This document shows, piece by piece, positions 33,906-44,727 of a DNA stretch of 64,000 nt. The stretch spans positions 34,359,245 to 34,423,244 of the forward strand of contig OY848917.1 of the NCBI GenBank assembly GCA_963693285.1. Reading direction: 5' to 3'. The stretch comes from Xestospongia muta. Lineage: Eukaryota > Porifera > Demospongiae > Haplosclerida > Petrosiidae. Both the position numbers and the translations under genes were made by a program. Below the pieces are notes generated by a model, which saw only the letters and a list, made by a program, of their open reading frames with translations, had not been told where the DNA came from and searched no databases. The first letter of the stretch is position 1, and each line of letters starts with the position of its first letter.

Positions 33906-34131
33906 TCCCTTTGATTGAAGAGAAATGCTGAGTCATCAAACAACAGTTTGTAATGTGCATCACGTGATCTCATCAATAATTTGACCACACCTTGTCCAAT
34001 GTTAATTAATGTACATGTTACATGGACTCTGCAGTACGAGTTACACTGGGCACCACAGCGAGGTTAAGCACTTTAGTGCATTTTATTATATGCTCTGATT
34101 ATTTACTTAACAATAATCACAAAGATCCTCA
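33906..34131. mobile_element. second element tip of the same family
   Basis: CACCACAGCGAGGTTAAGCACTTTAGTGC at 34049-34077 (the same ACAGCGAGGTT terminus and hairpin as at 33873-33900, slightly changed) marks the end of another short copy. The remaining sequence has no coding motif. Confidence 0.45.
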
Positions 34132-34690
34132 TTAAGGAGTAGGTACCATAACTATAAAATTGAAACAATCATCTTTTAAATATTGACAATTAATAGAAGC
34201 AATGTAGCCTAGTTGGTCAAATGTAAGGTGTGTGGCATAACCTCCAAGAAGGTTCACTAGTTATTTCTTTTTTTTGTCACCATAATTATAATCAAAGGCA
34301 TAATCATGATGATGATTACTGCACTGATTGAAAAAATCACCATAAGAACCTTTTATCATGTGGAAATAAATATCAACTGATGTTCCATTGTGTACTTCAA
34401 AGCACATCTTGTATCCATTGGCATGAGTAAAAGAAGGAGGACTAAACCATTGGACTTTGTTATCCTTCTTACGTTTGAATTCTTTCATTGTAACATAGAG
34501 CGGAACAGTATTAACACATCCTATCGTGGATGTTAGCGACTACACTTTCCAAGTCTTCCAGTTTCTTTCACAATTTCTTTTGTTGCTATTATATTACATG
34601 TTTCAGTTTGCCTCTTTCATTGCTAACTGAGCCATTTTCTCCTGTAGTTGTTTGTCTTTTTCTACCATCATCTTCTGTAAAGTCATATTG
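34132..34690 (-). pseudogene. TRAF-like coiled coil plus MATH domain, broken
   Basis: On the minus strand a coiled-coil frame (KMMVEKDKQLQEKMAQLAMK, about 34680-34600) is followed after stops by the MATH domain: MKEFKRKKDN...VQWFSPPSFTHANGYKMCFEV, then HMIKGSYGD. After a stop and frame change comes GGYATHLTFDQLGYIASINC, then QYLKDDCFNFIVMV, ending in TAA at 34132. The motifs WFSPPFYTHPGGYKMC and NCQYLKDDCLFFRV are hallmarks of TRAF C-terminal domains, which bind receptor tails in innate signalling. No RING or zinc fingers lie upstream. At least two disruptions make it a pseudogene. Confidence 0.75.
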
Positions 34691-36179
34691 ATCATTTTAG
34701 AGGACTGCTATAATACACACACGTATGTGTGTAATTATGTAATAATACTTAGGCCTACAGATGTGATTTATTTATGTCACAACAGTCTGTCTGGCCTAAT
34801 AGATTATTGACTGAATTAAGGCTATGATACATGAGGTTCATTATCAGTGCGGTCTGGTCATATATACAGTGTGTAGTTAATAGAAGTTATTAAGTTGAAA
34901 TATATTAAGAATCTTTATATTCTCTATTCTTACTAATACATATCTGTGGTTAATTGGTTATATTAAGTACTGTAATATTGTCATGTTACCACAGCTATGA
35001 TAGTGTTATTTCGAAACAGATGTAGTCTGTAATATCTACTGAGCATCTTGTGCTTAACGTTTGAGCTATGTATTGTGTGTGTTAATCAGTGATGGTTATG
35101 AGGATAATTGTATTATACAATGAAAAGTTACATTAATAACAACACCCTTTATTAGTATAAAGTACATGATGTGTCGTTTGTGTCAAAAATAAAATTGGAG
35201 TGGCATATTACTGTCTGCTAAACTTTTATACTTTCTCTATAATTCCACTCATAAACCATATTCCCATGTCTTTTTAGTAGTTTACCTAAAACATATATAC
35301 CAGTATTATATATGTTACAAAGGTAGATATGTGTGTAAACTTTTATATAATATTAGTGATAAATACATTGAAATGTTCACAGATATAAACATTAAGAAAT
35401 AGTTTATTAGTCAATAGAACAAGGATCATTAAGATAACAAATGACTATACTAGATTATTGTCATATTTTCAGTTATTCTGTATGTCCTCTAAGATGTTTT
35501 AAACGATGTCATTTTAATATTGAGAAATTTTTTATTTTGACTGACAATTGGACCTTAGAAAGGCTAAATTGGTTAAAAGAAAATAATACGCAATAACTTA
35601 TACAAAACAATGTATAAGGCACATGCCACTGATTCCAAATTTTTAAGAGCAGAAAAAACCCTTTTATTTATAAATACATTATCATGAACTAAAGTACTAT
35701 ACAAACCAAAAAATTAATAAACAAAATATTGTCTATCAATAAGTCATGTTTGACTTGACCAATTAGTAATAAGAACAGAGTGGTGTTTATTAAACATCTC
35801 AGTATCTCATCATGAAATATAATTATGCAATAAAATACCATTGGTTAATTAACCAATCTATTTTTATAGTGCCAGTATTGTTGTTCTTAGTACTTAGTTT
35901 TGGCCAAAGAAAGAACATGTGAAAAATGCACATTATTAAGTCTCTATATCAAAGTAACAGATCTTCTGTTTTAGTGATATGACATTTAATATATGTATCA
36001 ATGTAAGGTCACTGGTATTTATATGTACGGAGTCATAGTTGGAACAGTGTGTGCATTGAGGTTCAATTTAAGCAGATGTAACATAAAATGTTGAGAGGTT
36101 TGACTAATAAGATTATGTAATATTTATACTTATGTTTCAAATAGCTATTATTGCACAGCTAATGCCAGTCCACTAGAGA
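34691..36179. other. no recognisable gene
   Basis: AT-rich sequence of about 1.5 kb without coding motif, tandem repeat or element terminus that I can recognise. Confidence 0.45.
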
Positions 36180-36545
36180 TCAAAATCTGACAATATCTTC
36201 TACTGCTACATTTACAACTGGAATTACCTTTCCATCATGGTTGGTGTCCATAGCATCAAATCCAGTAAGAGCATATTCTTCACCTGTCCACTTTCCTTTC
36301 AACTTCAAATGTTCGTTTCTTGTGATGTCATGCCATCATGGTCAAGATCCATTTGGTGAAAGATATCCTTTCACATAGCTACAATCTAGGTAGATAAGTA
36401 GTACCAGTGACTACAGATATATTGGAAGTTTTGTGAATTCAAATATACAAGGGACAATACAAATAATTTACCTCATCTCTAAAATTTGGCTGATTGACTG
36501 AAATCCACACATACTTGAGAAACTGTTCTTCTGTGAGCTGATAAT
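36180..36545 (-). pseudogene. EF-hand protein fragment, frameshifted
   Basis: One minus-strand exon (36545-36472, ATTACAG acceptor, GTAAAT donor) encodes DYQLTEEQFLKYVWISV. The next (about 36385-36183, CTACCTAG acceptor) contains MDLDHDGMTSQE and, one frame over, GFDAMDTNHDGKVIP. The D-x-D-x-D-G-x-(I/V/M) spacing is that of paired EF-hand calcium loops. Frameshifts before and between the loops and a stop after IVRF show decay. It could be a calcium-binding protein of the calmodulin/calumenin kind, but the subfamily cannot be set. Confidence 0.6.
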
Positions 36546-36701
36546 CTGTAATAAGTAACATTACAGACATACATGATGTGTAAAATAGATGTATACTGAA
36601 GATCACTACTCTATTCTGGCCAGCTACACTGAGCATGCACACAGAACTTTGTCTAACATCTTAGTGCTGTGTGCATCTAACTAGTATTCATTCTTTGGGA
36701 T

Positions 36702-37492
36702 ATGGAGACCAAGTGTGATGAAGTGGCGAAGTTATTCATTGATACTTTCAAAAATGACTTTAAGAAGGGTATATCATTTCTACCACAAAGAAATTATGAA
36801 TACTAAACCTGTTCCTCTTATCGATCCTGCCTCTCTAGCCGAAATTCAGAGCTTTATACTCAAGATTGCCTCTGTTCCTCAACCACCTACCCCTCTCTTA
36901 GAGTCACCTCTCCAACCATACATTTCAGAAATTATGGAAGCAGATGATGTTGAGTATACATTAGCTATGGCTGGTCCTGAATTAGTGGAGTTCTACATAC
37001 TACAAGCTATTAACAATTTGAATTTTGGTCAAATTGCAACTCATAGTCTTGTATATGAAAACGTGGCAATGACTGTGTCAGTTGCCTTTTCACAGAATCC
37101 TTCAACTTCTGCCAATATTTTATATACACTAGAAGACAAAAAAGAAGCTGATCAATCTGGTGTAAGTATTTTATCCATCAATCTGTTTATCAATCTATCT
37201 CTTTTCTGTGTCTATTCATTCACAATCCATCCTTCCCTCTACAGTCCACACATGGTACATAATCTTACTGTAATTTATTGGTATATCTAGCTGTACAAGA
37301 GTAGCACTGACCTTTTTTTCTTAGAAAAACCTCTTAGAGGTACACAATAATGATATGAATTGTCGCATATTTCGAGGTCCATTGTATGATGAAAAGCCAC
37401 CCACAAAAATGTATTTCACTCACAATGGGCAAGCTTATCTTAACACTGGAGAAAACATTCTCTACTTTATGACAGCTAATCCTAATAGTTGA
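36702..37492 (+). CDS. two-exon gene of unknown function
   Basis: From an ATG at 36702 the frame reads METKCDEVAKLFIDTFKNDF and on to NYEY, where one extra T shifts the frame. It continues as KPVPLIDPASLAEIQSFI through AMAGPELVEFYILQAINN to DKKEADQSG. A GTAAGT donor follows 37161, the acceptor TTTTTTCTTAG precedes 37325, and exon 2 (in phase) encodes KNLLEVHNNDMNCRIFRGPL to FMTANPNS with a TGA stop. A start at the later Met (36798) would avoid the frameshift. The protein is soluble with a helical N-terminal half. I recognise no family. It is the only plus-strand gene here with an otherwise clean structure. Confidence 0.5.
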
Positions 37493-38185
37493 ATGCACAT
37501 GAACAATTAAATGTCCTTTTCCTTTCAAGGTACCCTGCTTAAAAATGACTTGAACAAACATTGCAATTTTTATGTTGCCTTTAAGTCTAAGAAGCTCTCA
37601 AAGCAAATCACAAGTTTGTTTTCTGGAGATCAGCGTTTTGCTAAAACAGCCAAAACTGTTGTTAGAAAAGAAACTTAGCACAATTTTGGTGTCCTATAAT
37701 AGACAAATCAGTTTCTTAGAATTAACTGTCGTTATAAATTTACAATTATATAACAATTATTAATTAACTAAATGGAGATATGGCTGATTAATGCAAACAG
37801 AAATTATGAATATTGTAATATTATCCTTTTCATCATTGTTCTATGCCTCTTTTGGCTCCTTATCTCCATCCAGAATGGAAATAAACTATGAGATATCTTT
37901 CACAAACATGGGTATATTGTAATGTGTGGTTTGCTATCAATTGATGAAATAGCTGAAACAAAACAAAATATTTCTAGGATAATAAAATTTAATACCCTTT
38001 ACCACAGAATATAAAATTATAGGCAAAAATTCAAATCAAGACTTATGTATTATGTAATCACTTCAGAGAAAGTAGCAGTACATATATTTATGTTCTGGCA
38101 CTATATATAATTAATGTAGAAAAACTTTTAACTGTAACAGCAAGAAATTACTAGGACCATGATTGAGGCATATGCATGGACTCTC
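37493..38185. other. no recognisable gene
   Basis: AT-rich intergenic stretch between two convergent units; nothing recognised. Confidence 0.45.
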
Positions 38186-39038
38186 TTATGGAGGCATAAT
38201 GGCTCTTCAGATTGCTTGAAGCGTGTGATATAACTTCTTGACAACTTATTTCATCTGTGGTTCTTCATCAGCCACATTATTGTTCTCATCATAGAAGTCA
38301 TCTGGACTAGAGTGGTCATATAACTCAGTACCTCATATCACATTGTAGTCAGGTTTTGCAATGATACAATCAAATTGATATCACTCAGTAAAATGATATT
38401 TATCTACACTGATTGTATAACCCATTACATTTTTACTATGTTCATTAGGAGAAAATGGAGGATGTCCTGGAATATCCTTTAGACCAGCAGCAGGTCTAGG
38501 ATACTGTGTAAAAGCACCTTTATTCCATTGCTGGTCAGGATTACTCAATAGAGGTTCAACACTATTACTATCTACACAGGTATGAAGTTTGTTATTATCA
38601 GAACTTATTGGTGGTGTTGGAATTCCTGATAGTTCTGTCAGTGAAGAGAAGATGTCAGTCAGTTCTACTAAAGCTTTTGTATGCATACCGATATTAATGA
38701 CACCAGCGACATGAACAAGAAATGGTACATGAATAGCATCTTCAAAGTTAGTATGTTTACACCATTTGTTATGTTTTCCTAATAGCCAGCCATGATCAGC
38801 CCACAACACAATGATAATATCATCAGCAAACCCTTGCTTTTCTAGTTCAGATATAACTTTACCAATCTGTGCATCAGTATAACTAACACAGGAGTAATAT
38901 GGATGACGCAATTCTTTGACTTTACTATCAAGTCATGAACAGCAAGAAAAGGGACACTTTTGTCTTAGCAGGATGACTAAGAGATGAAAAACTCAACACT
39001 AGAAAGCATAATGAAGTAAAGACCACTTTAGAGATCAT
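38186..39038 (-). pseudogene. iduronate-2-sulfatase-like gene, internally deleted
   Basis: From the ATG at 39038 a signal peptide (MISKVVFTSLCFLVLSFSSL) leads into AKTKVSLFLLF, the start of a sulfatase fold, then a TGA. The reading resumes directly with RHPYYSCVSYTDAQIGKVI, WADHGWLLGKHNKWCKHTNF and TQYPRPAAGLKDIPG, and MGYTISVDKYHFTE, matching the C-terminal third of iduronate 2-sulfatase, a lysosomal glycosaminoglycan enzyme. The middle, including the CxPxR formylglycine site, is absent. Downstream the frame still reads as family sequence (GTELYDHSSPDDFYDEN) through TGA, TGA, TAA and TGA codons, at least two at usual Trp positions. There are no introns in the surviving part. Confidence 0.8.
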
Positions 39039-39124
39039 CTTGTTCAGGTCACACAACCCAAAACACAGTAACTATAATCATGTTTATATGTGAATACTAT
39101 GTACAAACAATAATTGTTATTGAG

Positions 39125-39290
39125 CCAATTCTAAAGTGTTTTTGACAATTTCACTATATGAGTATCATTTGTAGCATGCAAGCCATCAAGAGTATTATCA
39201 TCAACTCAAAGTAGGCCACCAATCTCATACCATTTAGAAGAAACTGAAGATGGAAACTCTAACAGAACATGTGTCTGTGGTTCAGAATCT
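39125..39290 (-). pseudogene. Death-domain-like exon fragment
   Basis: After a TTTGTCAG acceptor the minus strand encodes SEPQTHVLLEFPSSV, then SSKWYEIGGLL, a TGA, VDDNTLDGL, ATNDTHIVKLSKTL, a TAG and NWLNN. The W-x-x-I-G/L-G-L...L...L-x-x-x-W spacing is that of a Death domain as in the intact exon at 51350-51687. Two point nonsense codons kill it. It lies downstream of the COR fragment at 39535-39766 and probably belongs to the same decayed paralogue. Confidence 0.5.
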
Positions 39291-39534
39291 CTGACAAAGT
39301 ACAGAATATACTATATACTTATTTTGCAGGTATAGTAAATTAAATAGAGTTAGTACAACTTATAAAGATCTGTTGCTGTTAGCCTTACAACACAAATAAG
39401 CTTCTGAAATGCATTATTAAACTTTTTCTTTAGACAAGACACTAGCTAGATTAGTGTGTTTTAGAAAAGAGCAAAACAAACTTACCCAATAAAGAAGTGA
39501 AATAGGAATAGATTTACATGTTAACTAACTTATA

Positions 39535-39766
39535 CATCATTCTTAGACAATAATTGGTTGTGATGACAACATCAAAATTACCTATGTGTACCGTGTTAGT
39601 ACTATTAATTATGATCCAGTACAAAATGTGGTAAAGTATGATGCAGTACAGAATGTATGTTGCATGACATTACATTTATTGTATGATCAAACTAACATAT
39701 ACTTACCAAAGGATTACATCAGCAAACATACTAAGCTGACTGCAACTTACTTTTACTGACAATATT
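39535..39766 (-). pseudogene. COR-exon 3' end, third paralogue copy
   Basis: The last codons of the COR exon (ending in a changed form of the AGRNPL|GTAAGT border) and the following intron sequence at about 39590-39766 match 52300-52460. The stretch at 39535-39600 matches the intron near 51880-51970. Homology to the COR exon stops abruptly near 39766. This is a truncated third copy of the ROC-COR gene. Confidence 0.6.
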
Positions 39767-39898
39767 CCTTTACTTAATGATAAAGGTGATGATTTTTAAT
39801 AAATAAATGGCATATGGTCATTAGATTTTTATTCCAACAAAAGAATGACATCCATTGTGATTTGTGACTAGTATGTACAGTATTTATCATTTATAGTA

Positions 39899-40210
39899 TA
39901 GGCTCCTATTCAAGTGTATGGATCAGAAGAAAGATATGCTCATGCTTTATTTTTAGCTGCAAATAAAAGCATCATTAGAGAAAGTGGAAGAAAAACTAAA
40001 AGACTTTCAGGTAATTGTTTTATTATTAATATAACTCCTATTGTAACTTCTAATGAATAATTTATCTAAAGTACATTTAGAGCATAGTACTGGTTTATCC
40101 AATTATTGTTTTAATTAATGGATTTCTTTTTATAAAAATTAATGCAAGATTCACCAGCTCTCTCTCTGGTTTTACTAATAACTCTACCATCAGAAAACAA
40201 CAGAAACAAA
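39899..40210 (+). pseudogene. ATP synthase OSCP fragment (two exons), frameshifted
   Basis: Exon one (39899-40013, ATAGTATAG acceptor, GTAATT donor) encodes APIQVYGSEERYAHALFLAA and, after a lost base, LEKVEEKLKDFQ. A second exon-like block (about 40141-40210) encodes MQDSPALSL and, again one frame off, NNSTIRKQQKQ before GTAGGT. Together they match the N-terminal region of OSCP (ATP5PO), the mitochondrial F1Fo stalk subunit, whose conserved start is VQVYGIEGRYATALYSAA. Introns are kept, so this is a genomic duplicate, not a retrocopy. Both exons are frameshifted and the remaining gene is absent. Confidence 0.6.
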
Positions 40211-40782
40211 GTAGGTGATAAAATTAAGTCCTGTTTCAACAGTTATTTATATATTAAAATAGGACTTACTTTTATTACTTACGTTGTTTCTATATTGTCA
40301 ACCTCTTTGTTAAGTCCTTACTCCAGTGATATATTATCTTTTATTGTTGTCATAATGATTTTACATGTGTATTAGGTCAAAATAATATCATTTAACTAAT
40401 GTCCCTGGAGTGATGAAAGCAATAAGGAGTACTTTTAGAGGAGTAGTCAACAGTGTTGTCACTAAGGCAACACAAAAAGCTCAGATTTGATAAAGTGACA
40501 TCACAGCACTGTCTCCAAATATAATGCAGACATCAGCAGATACTAGGCTGTGGTATCACTTTGAGCTTCTCTGGTGTTATCCCACTATGTTATAGCCCAA
40601 CCTGAATCAAACTCTATTGATCATATGGTATGCAGTGATATAAATAACCCTTGAACCTGTTGCTCTCAGGCTTGTTATATGTCACAGCACACTGTATTTG
40701 CAATACAGCCCTTAATTTAAAAGGTGGGCTATAACCAATACTTAAGAGCCACTGACACTATACACTAACCTTTAAAGAGGAG

Positions 40783-42453
40783 TTGCTCAGATATAGTTAG
40801 AATGTAGTATAAGTATGCTGTACAACAAATTAACAATTGATATTCAAACTAATGTATACGTATACTTACCAAAGGATTACGTCCAGCAAACACACTGAGT
40901 TGACTGCAACGTTCCTTTACTGACATGTGACTTGATAAGAGTGGTGGTGAGAAAAGAGAACACCTATTCACTATGTGTTGATGGTGGTCTTCTCTAAGTG
41001 ACAATTTAGCACTGAAAAGTGCTTTTGTGACTGAAGGAGCAATGCAAAGAAAAGGGTCACAAACTCCCACGATCTGTTCAACACCCATGTACTTGGTGTT
41101 GTTGTCATCCTTAACTTTACGTTTTGTAAGCACGGATCGAGCAATGTCTTTTATATTATAAAGTGTGCGTTTATTCATGAGAAGACTACGAGCTTCTCCT
41201 ACATCGCTAGAAGCAATGAGGTACTCCTCACATTCAAATGAGTGCATCTGACTCTTCAACTTTAATATGACCTGAACAACATCATTGAAAACTTTGCGAC
41301 TATTTTCATTTTCATTCATTGATGTAACTACAGTAACACAACGATTGTGCTGTGTCACCTCAACAATAACTTCAACTTCATCGTTCTCCCAATAAATGCC
41401 ATTTGTCCATACATCACAACGACGAGCTAACATTAGGATTTGTGGATCACAAGCAAATTCTCCAGCTCTATTATAACGTGGAAAACAAAAAATGTAGGAA
41501 AGGCTAAAAAGGAGAAGATGAAGAAATCGTGTTGAAAGGAATTGGTTGTGATCAGGACACCAGAGGCACCATCCCAACCCATTTTCTATTTTAATATCTG
41601 TAGGGGGTGTAGCATTAATAAGGGACGGAAAAAATAACAGCTCATCTGATGGGAGAGGAGTTGAAGCTGATATATTGGTTTTGAACATTTGTAGTGTATT
41701 CGATTCCAAAACATGACAGAACTGAAGACTTCTAAGGAACCCAATTAACATATGAATATCATGCTTTGGAAATAATCTTTCCAGAACAGATGTAGGCACA
41801 ATGCCAGTATTACTAGCAATATCTTGATAGGCATGTTTGATTTCCTTAGGAGCAAAAAGGATGCCATTGACTTCATTGAGAAGAGCAGCTCTGTCAATAA
41901 CTACCCAACTTTGAGCATCATCATCATTTTTAATGAATAAGATGAGACCTTTGTCTCTTAAAGTGGTTAGAAATTGCAACATGACTAACCTTTCTGAAGG
42001 AAGTGAAGGGTCATCACGCTCTCTTAATATGATACATAGCTTCTTTAGGCTAATAGCTATAATATTCTCTTTGCTTCGAAGCAACTGCAAGAACGAGAAT
42101 TGAACATGGCAGTAGAAACTAATTTTATCAGATCGATCAAGTACAGCTTTGCAGCTATAAGAAAGCATAGAAACAAACTCATTGACACCTTTCCTCCAGG
42201 ACGATGACATTCCATAGGTAGGAACCCACCATATACTTGTGAATGATCAGCTTTTTGAGCAACTTCAGAAACTAGTTTTGAATTTTCTCACAACCATCAG
42301 TCATCTCATCAAGTCGACTTCCAATGACAAGTATTTGAGATGGCCTTGAGCTTGATAAACGATGACTGACATTCTTTATAAAATTAAACCAGTAATATAA
42401 ATCACATTTAATGTGGAGATCGTCGGTCATCTTAGAAAGTATCGCAAAAACAG
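40783..42453 (-). pseudogene. ROC-COR paralogue copy 2, truncated
   Basis: The 453-codon frame at 42210-40849 is a close paralogue of the COR half of 52418-54478 and ends in the same AGRNPL|GTAAGT border. Upstream, 42211-42453 still aligns to the ROC domain (including the NATO/GSRLDEM region) but carries a one-base deletion in the run before the GGKGVNE block, another near 42275, and a small deletion near 42415. Homology ends at about 42453, so P-loop and ankyrin part are missing. The next exon (about 40776-40800) is reduced to its last ~25 nt compared with 52232-52298. Long open COR frame but no start, GTPase or Death domain. Confidence 0.75.
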
Positions 42454-42688
42454 CATAGCTTATTTAGGCTAATAAGCTGTTATTGCAAATGAAGATATTG
42501 CACAGTCAGTAGATGTGACAGCATTTAACAAAGTTTAATGAACTGAACTAAATGATTTTGTTAGTTTATATATATAGGTATATTGATGTGTTTTCATAAG
42601 GGCTATTACCTTTGTAGTAAATGTTAGTAGTGTATCATGACTTTTGTTTGGGACTATCTATCTTTCATCATGAGGTAGGAACTTTGTT

Positions 42689-44655
42689 TATCACGTTGTT
42701 CATATTTAGATATAGAATTTAATTGAGCTTTATGAACGTGATATAATTCTGAAAAAAGATAACAGAACGTTTCGGCCAAAGGCCTTCATCAGCTGTTTAT
42801 GAAACAATGGCAAAAAACAGTCACTTATATAGCAAATGCATGATGTTTACAATTATTATGTAGCCCAGAAGTTGTCCTAGGGAGATAGAGAAGGACGCTA
42901 AGTTGTACCATGTTGGAGATCACGAGTATAGAGTTGTTCCACGAAACACGAAAAGGACGCGAACTGGTTAATTAATTATGGGAGGGGGGCTATGAGTTAT
43001 AAAGATCGTGTACTGCAGAATAGAGAGGTCCAGGTAGGATTGATGATTAAGCCTGGATCAGAGTTGATGGTGTTGCTAGTGGTTTTGATGTAGATGGCTT
43101 CTTTAGTTCTTTGCTTCCACCAGTTGATTTCTTGTTCTAATATTCTGCTTTCGAACCATAGAATCCTGTGTCCTGTGTCAATGTAGTGGCATGCAAGAGC
43201 GTTGTTGGTATCTCTATTCATGACAGCTCTTTTATGTTCAGCTATCCTAATCTTCAATGTTCGGCCTGTTTCCCCGATGTAGACAGCTCCACACTCACAG
43301 GGGATCTTATAGATGACACAAATCTTTTCTTCCTGTGGAGTGGGGGTCTTGACCCATGATAAGGACCTTCTGAGTGTGTGTTTTGAGGAAAAGGCTGTTG
43401 TGATGTTAAGGGAGCGACAGGCTCTTCCAATGTCCTCACTGAGGCCTTTGACATAAGGGAGGACTAGGGTTCTCTTCCTGTCTGTCTTCAAAAGGTCACA
43501 GGGAGTGGTGGAAACATCTTCATTTCTCTTGAGCTTTGAAGGTTTAAGGCTGTTGTTTACTCGACTTGATGGATACCCATTTGCTTTGAAGACATTGTAC
43601 AATATATTTAACTCAGAGGGGAAGTTGCCTTCTGAGCAGACATTGAGGGCCCTGTTCCTGAGGCATTTGATGATACCTGATTTGATGAGTGGGTGGTGGT
43701 TGGATCTGTAATTCAGGTATCTATCAGTATGTGTTGGTTTCCTGTAAACAGTTGTGGTCAGTCTACTATTGTTTTTAGAAACAAGTACATCTAAGAAGGC
43801 AATAGAGTTGTTGTTCTCAATCTCCATTGTGAACTTGATTCTATCATGTAGACCATTGATATGAGACAGGAATTCTTGTAAGGAGGAGTTGTTGTGTGGC
43901 CAGATGACGAAGGTGTCGTCTACATATCTCTTCCAAATTTTGGGTTGTAAGTGGAATGTAGCAATGGCTGTGTTTTCAAAGTCTTCCATGAAGATATTAG
44001 CCATTGTGGGTGATAGTGGGGATCCCATAGCTGTACCATCTGTTTGTTCATATATTGCATCCTTGTAGCTGAAGAAGGTTGATTTTAAGCATAGTTCCAC
44101 TAGGCTGCAGATTTGATGTGGACTCATGGTGGTTCTGTTTTCTAGTTCAGAGTCCGCGAGTAATCTGTCCTTTATGATGATAAGAGCGTCATTGATAGGA
44201 ACCCTGGTGAACAGACTTTTGACGTCAAAACTGACCAATAAGTCATTATCCTCCAGGTGGATTTGAGAGATGATGTTGACAAAGTGGGATGAGTTATTGA
44301 CAAAGCTATCTGTTCTACCAACAAGAGGGGATAGAATTCTGTTGAGCTCTTTTGCCAAGTTGTATGTAGCAGAGCCAATCGTGCAGACAATAGGTCTTAA
44401 TGGTACCTCTTTTTTATGTATCTTCGGGAGGCCATATATCTGAGGTAGGGTGGGATTCTTTGGAATGAGGCGTTTGGCTAGTTCTGAGGTGATGTCGTTG
44501 GATTGTAGGATGTTTTCCAGTGCTTTTTTGATGGTGCTGACAAGTTTGTTTGTGGGGTTTCTTTTTGTAATTCTGTAGTCATGTTGGTCCAGCAGTTCTT
44601 TCATCTTGGATGTGTACTGGTTTCTGTTCATATATCTTAGAAGTGCAGCCAATAT
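42689..44655 (-). mobile_element. Penelope-like retroelement, 5'-truncated, RT and GIY-YIG open
   Basis: One open frame of 551 codons (44652-42997). RT motifs: LPQIYGLPKIHK (69-80), LLVSFDVKSLFT with the first catalytic Asp near 143, DGTAMGSPLSPTMANIF (205-221) and YVDDTFVIW (243-251). The C-terminal endonuclease starts with IYKIPC (447) and VYIGETGR (457-464) with EHKRA, the GIY-YIG domain that marks Penelope-like elements. In-frame TAA occurs just upstream of 44652 and homology begins mid-ORF, so the 5' part is lost. Downstream lie the hammerhead motif and, at 42689-42743, an inverted repeat (TATCACGTT ... AACGTGATA). Inserted between ROC-COR copy 2 and an ankyrin remnant. Confidence 0.85.
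42763..42826 (-). ncRNA. hammerhead-ribozyme-like motif of a Penelope element
   Basis: On the minus strand, stem I is CTGTTT (42815-42820) paired with AAACAG (42793-42798). It is followed by the conserved CTGATGA (42786-42792), a perfect stem II AGGCC-TTT-GGCC-type hairpin (42774-42785) and GAAAC (42769-42773). These are the hammerhead core parts in order, and such ribozymes are known in Penelope-like elements. The cleavage-side sequence reads AAGTGA before stem I, one base longer than the usual GUH, so activity is uncertain. It lies about 170 bp downstream of the RT stop codon. Confidence 0.65.
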
Positions 44656-44727
44656 TTAAATCTTATAATGAGCTGATTGATCAGTTAATTCACTTCATAA
44701 TATAATGTCTTTATTATTTTAGGTTGA

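Noticed and set aside
38186..39038. TGA read as tryptophan or selenocysteine in the sulfatase frame
   Set aside because: A TAA and a large internal deletion are also present, and intact genes in the window use TGA as stop.
40490..40740. Similarity between about 40500-40730 and 55490-55720 as a SINE
   Set aside because: The two stretches share phrases but I could not find a polymerase III box, tail or target duplication; left unassigned.
43168..43711. Plus-strand frames inside the Penelope element
   Set aside because: Shadows of the 551-codon minus-strand RT/endonuclease frame.
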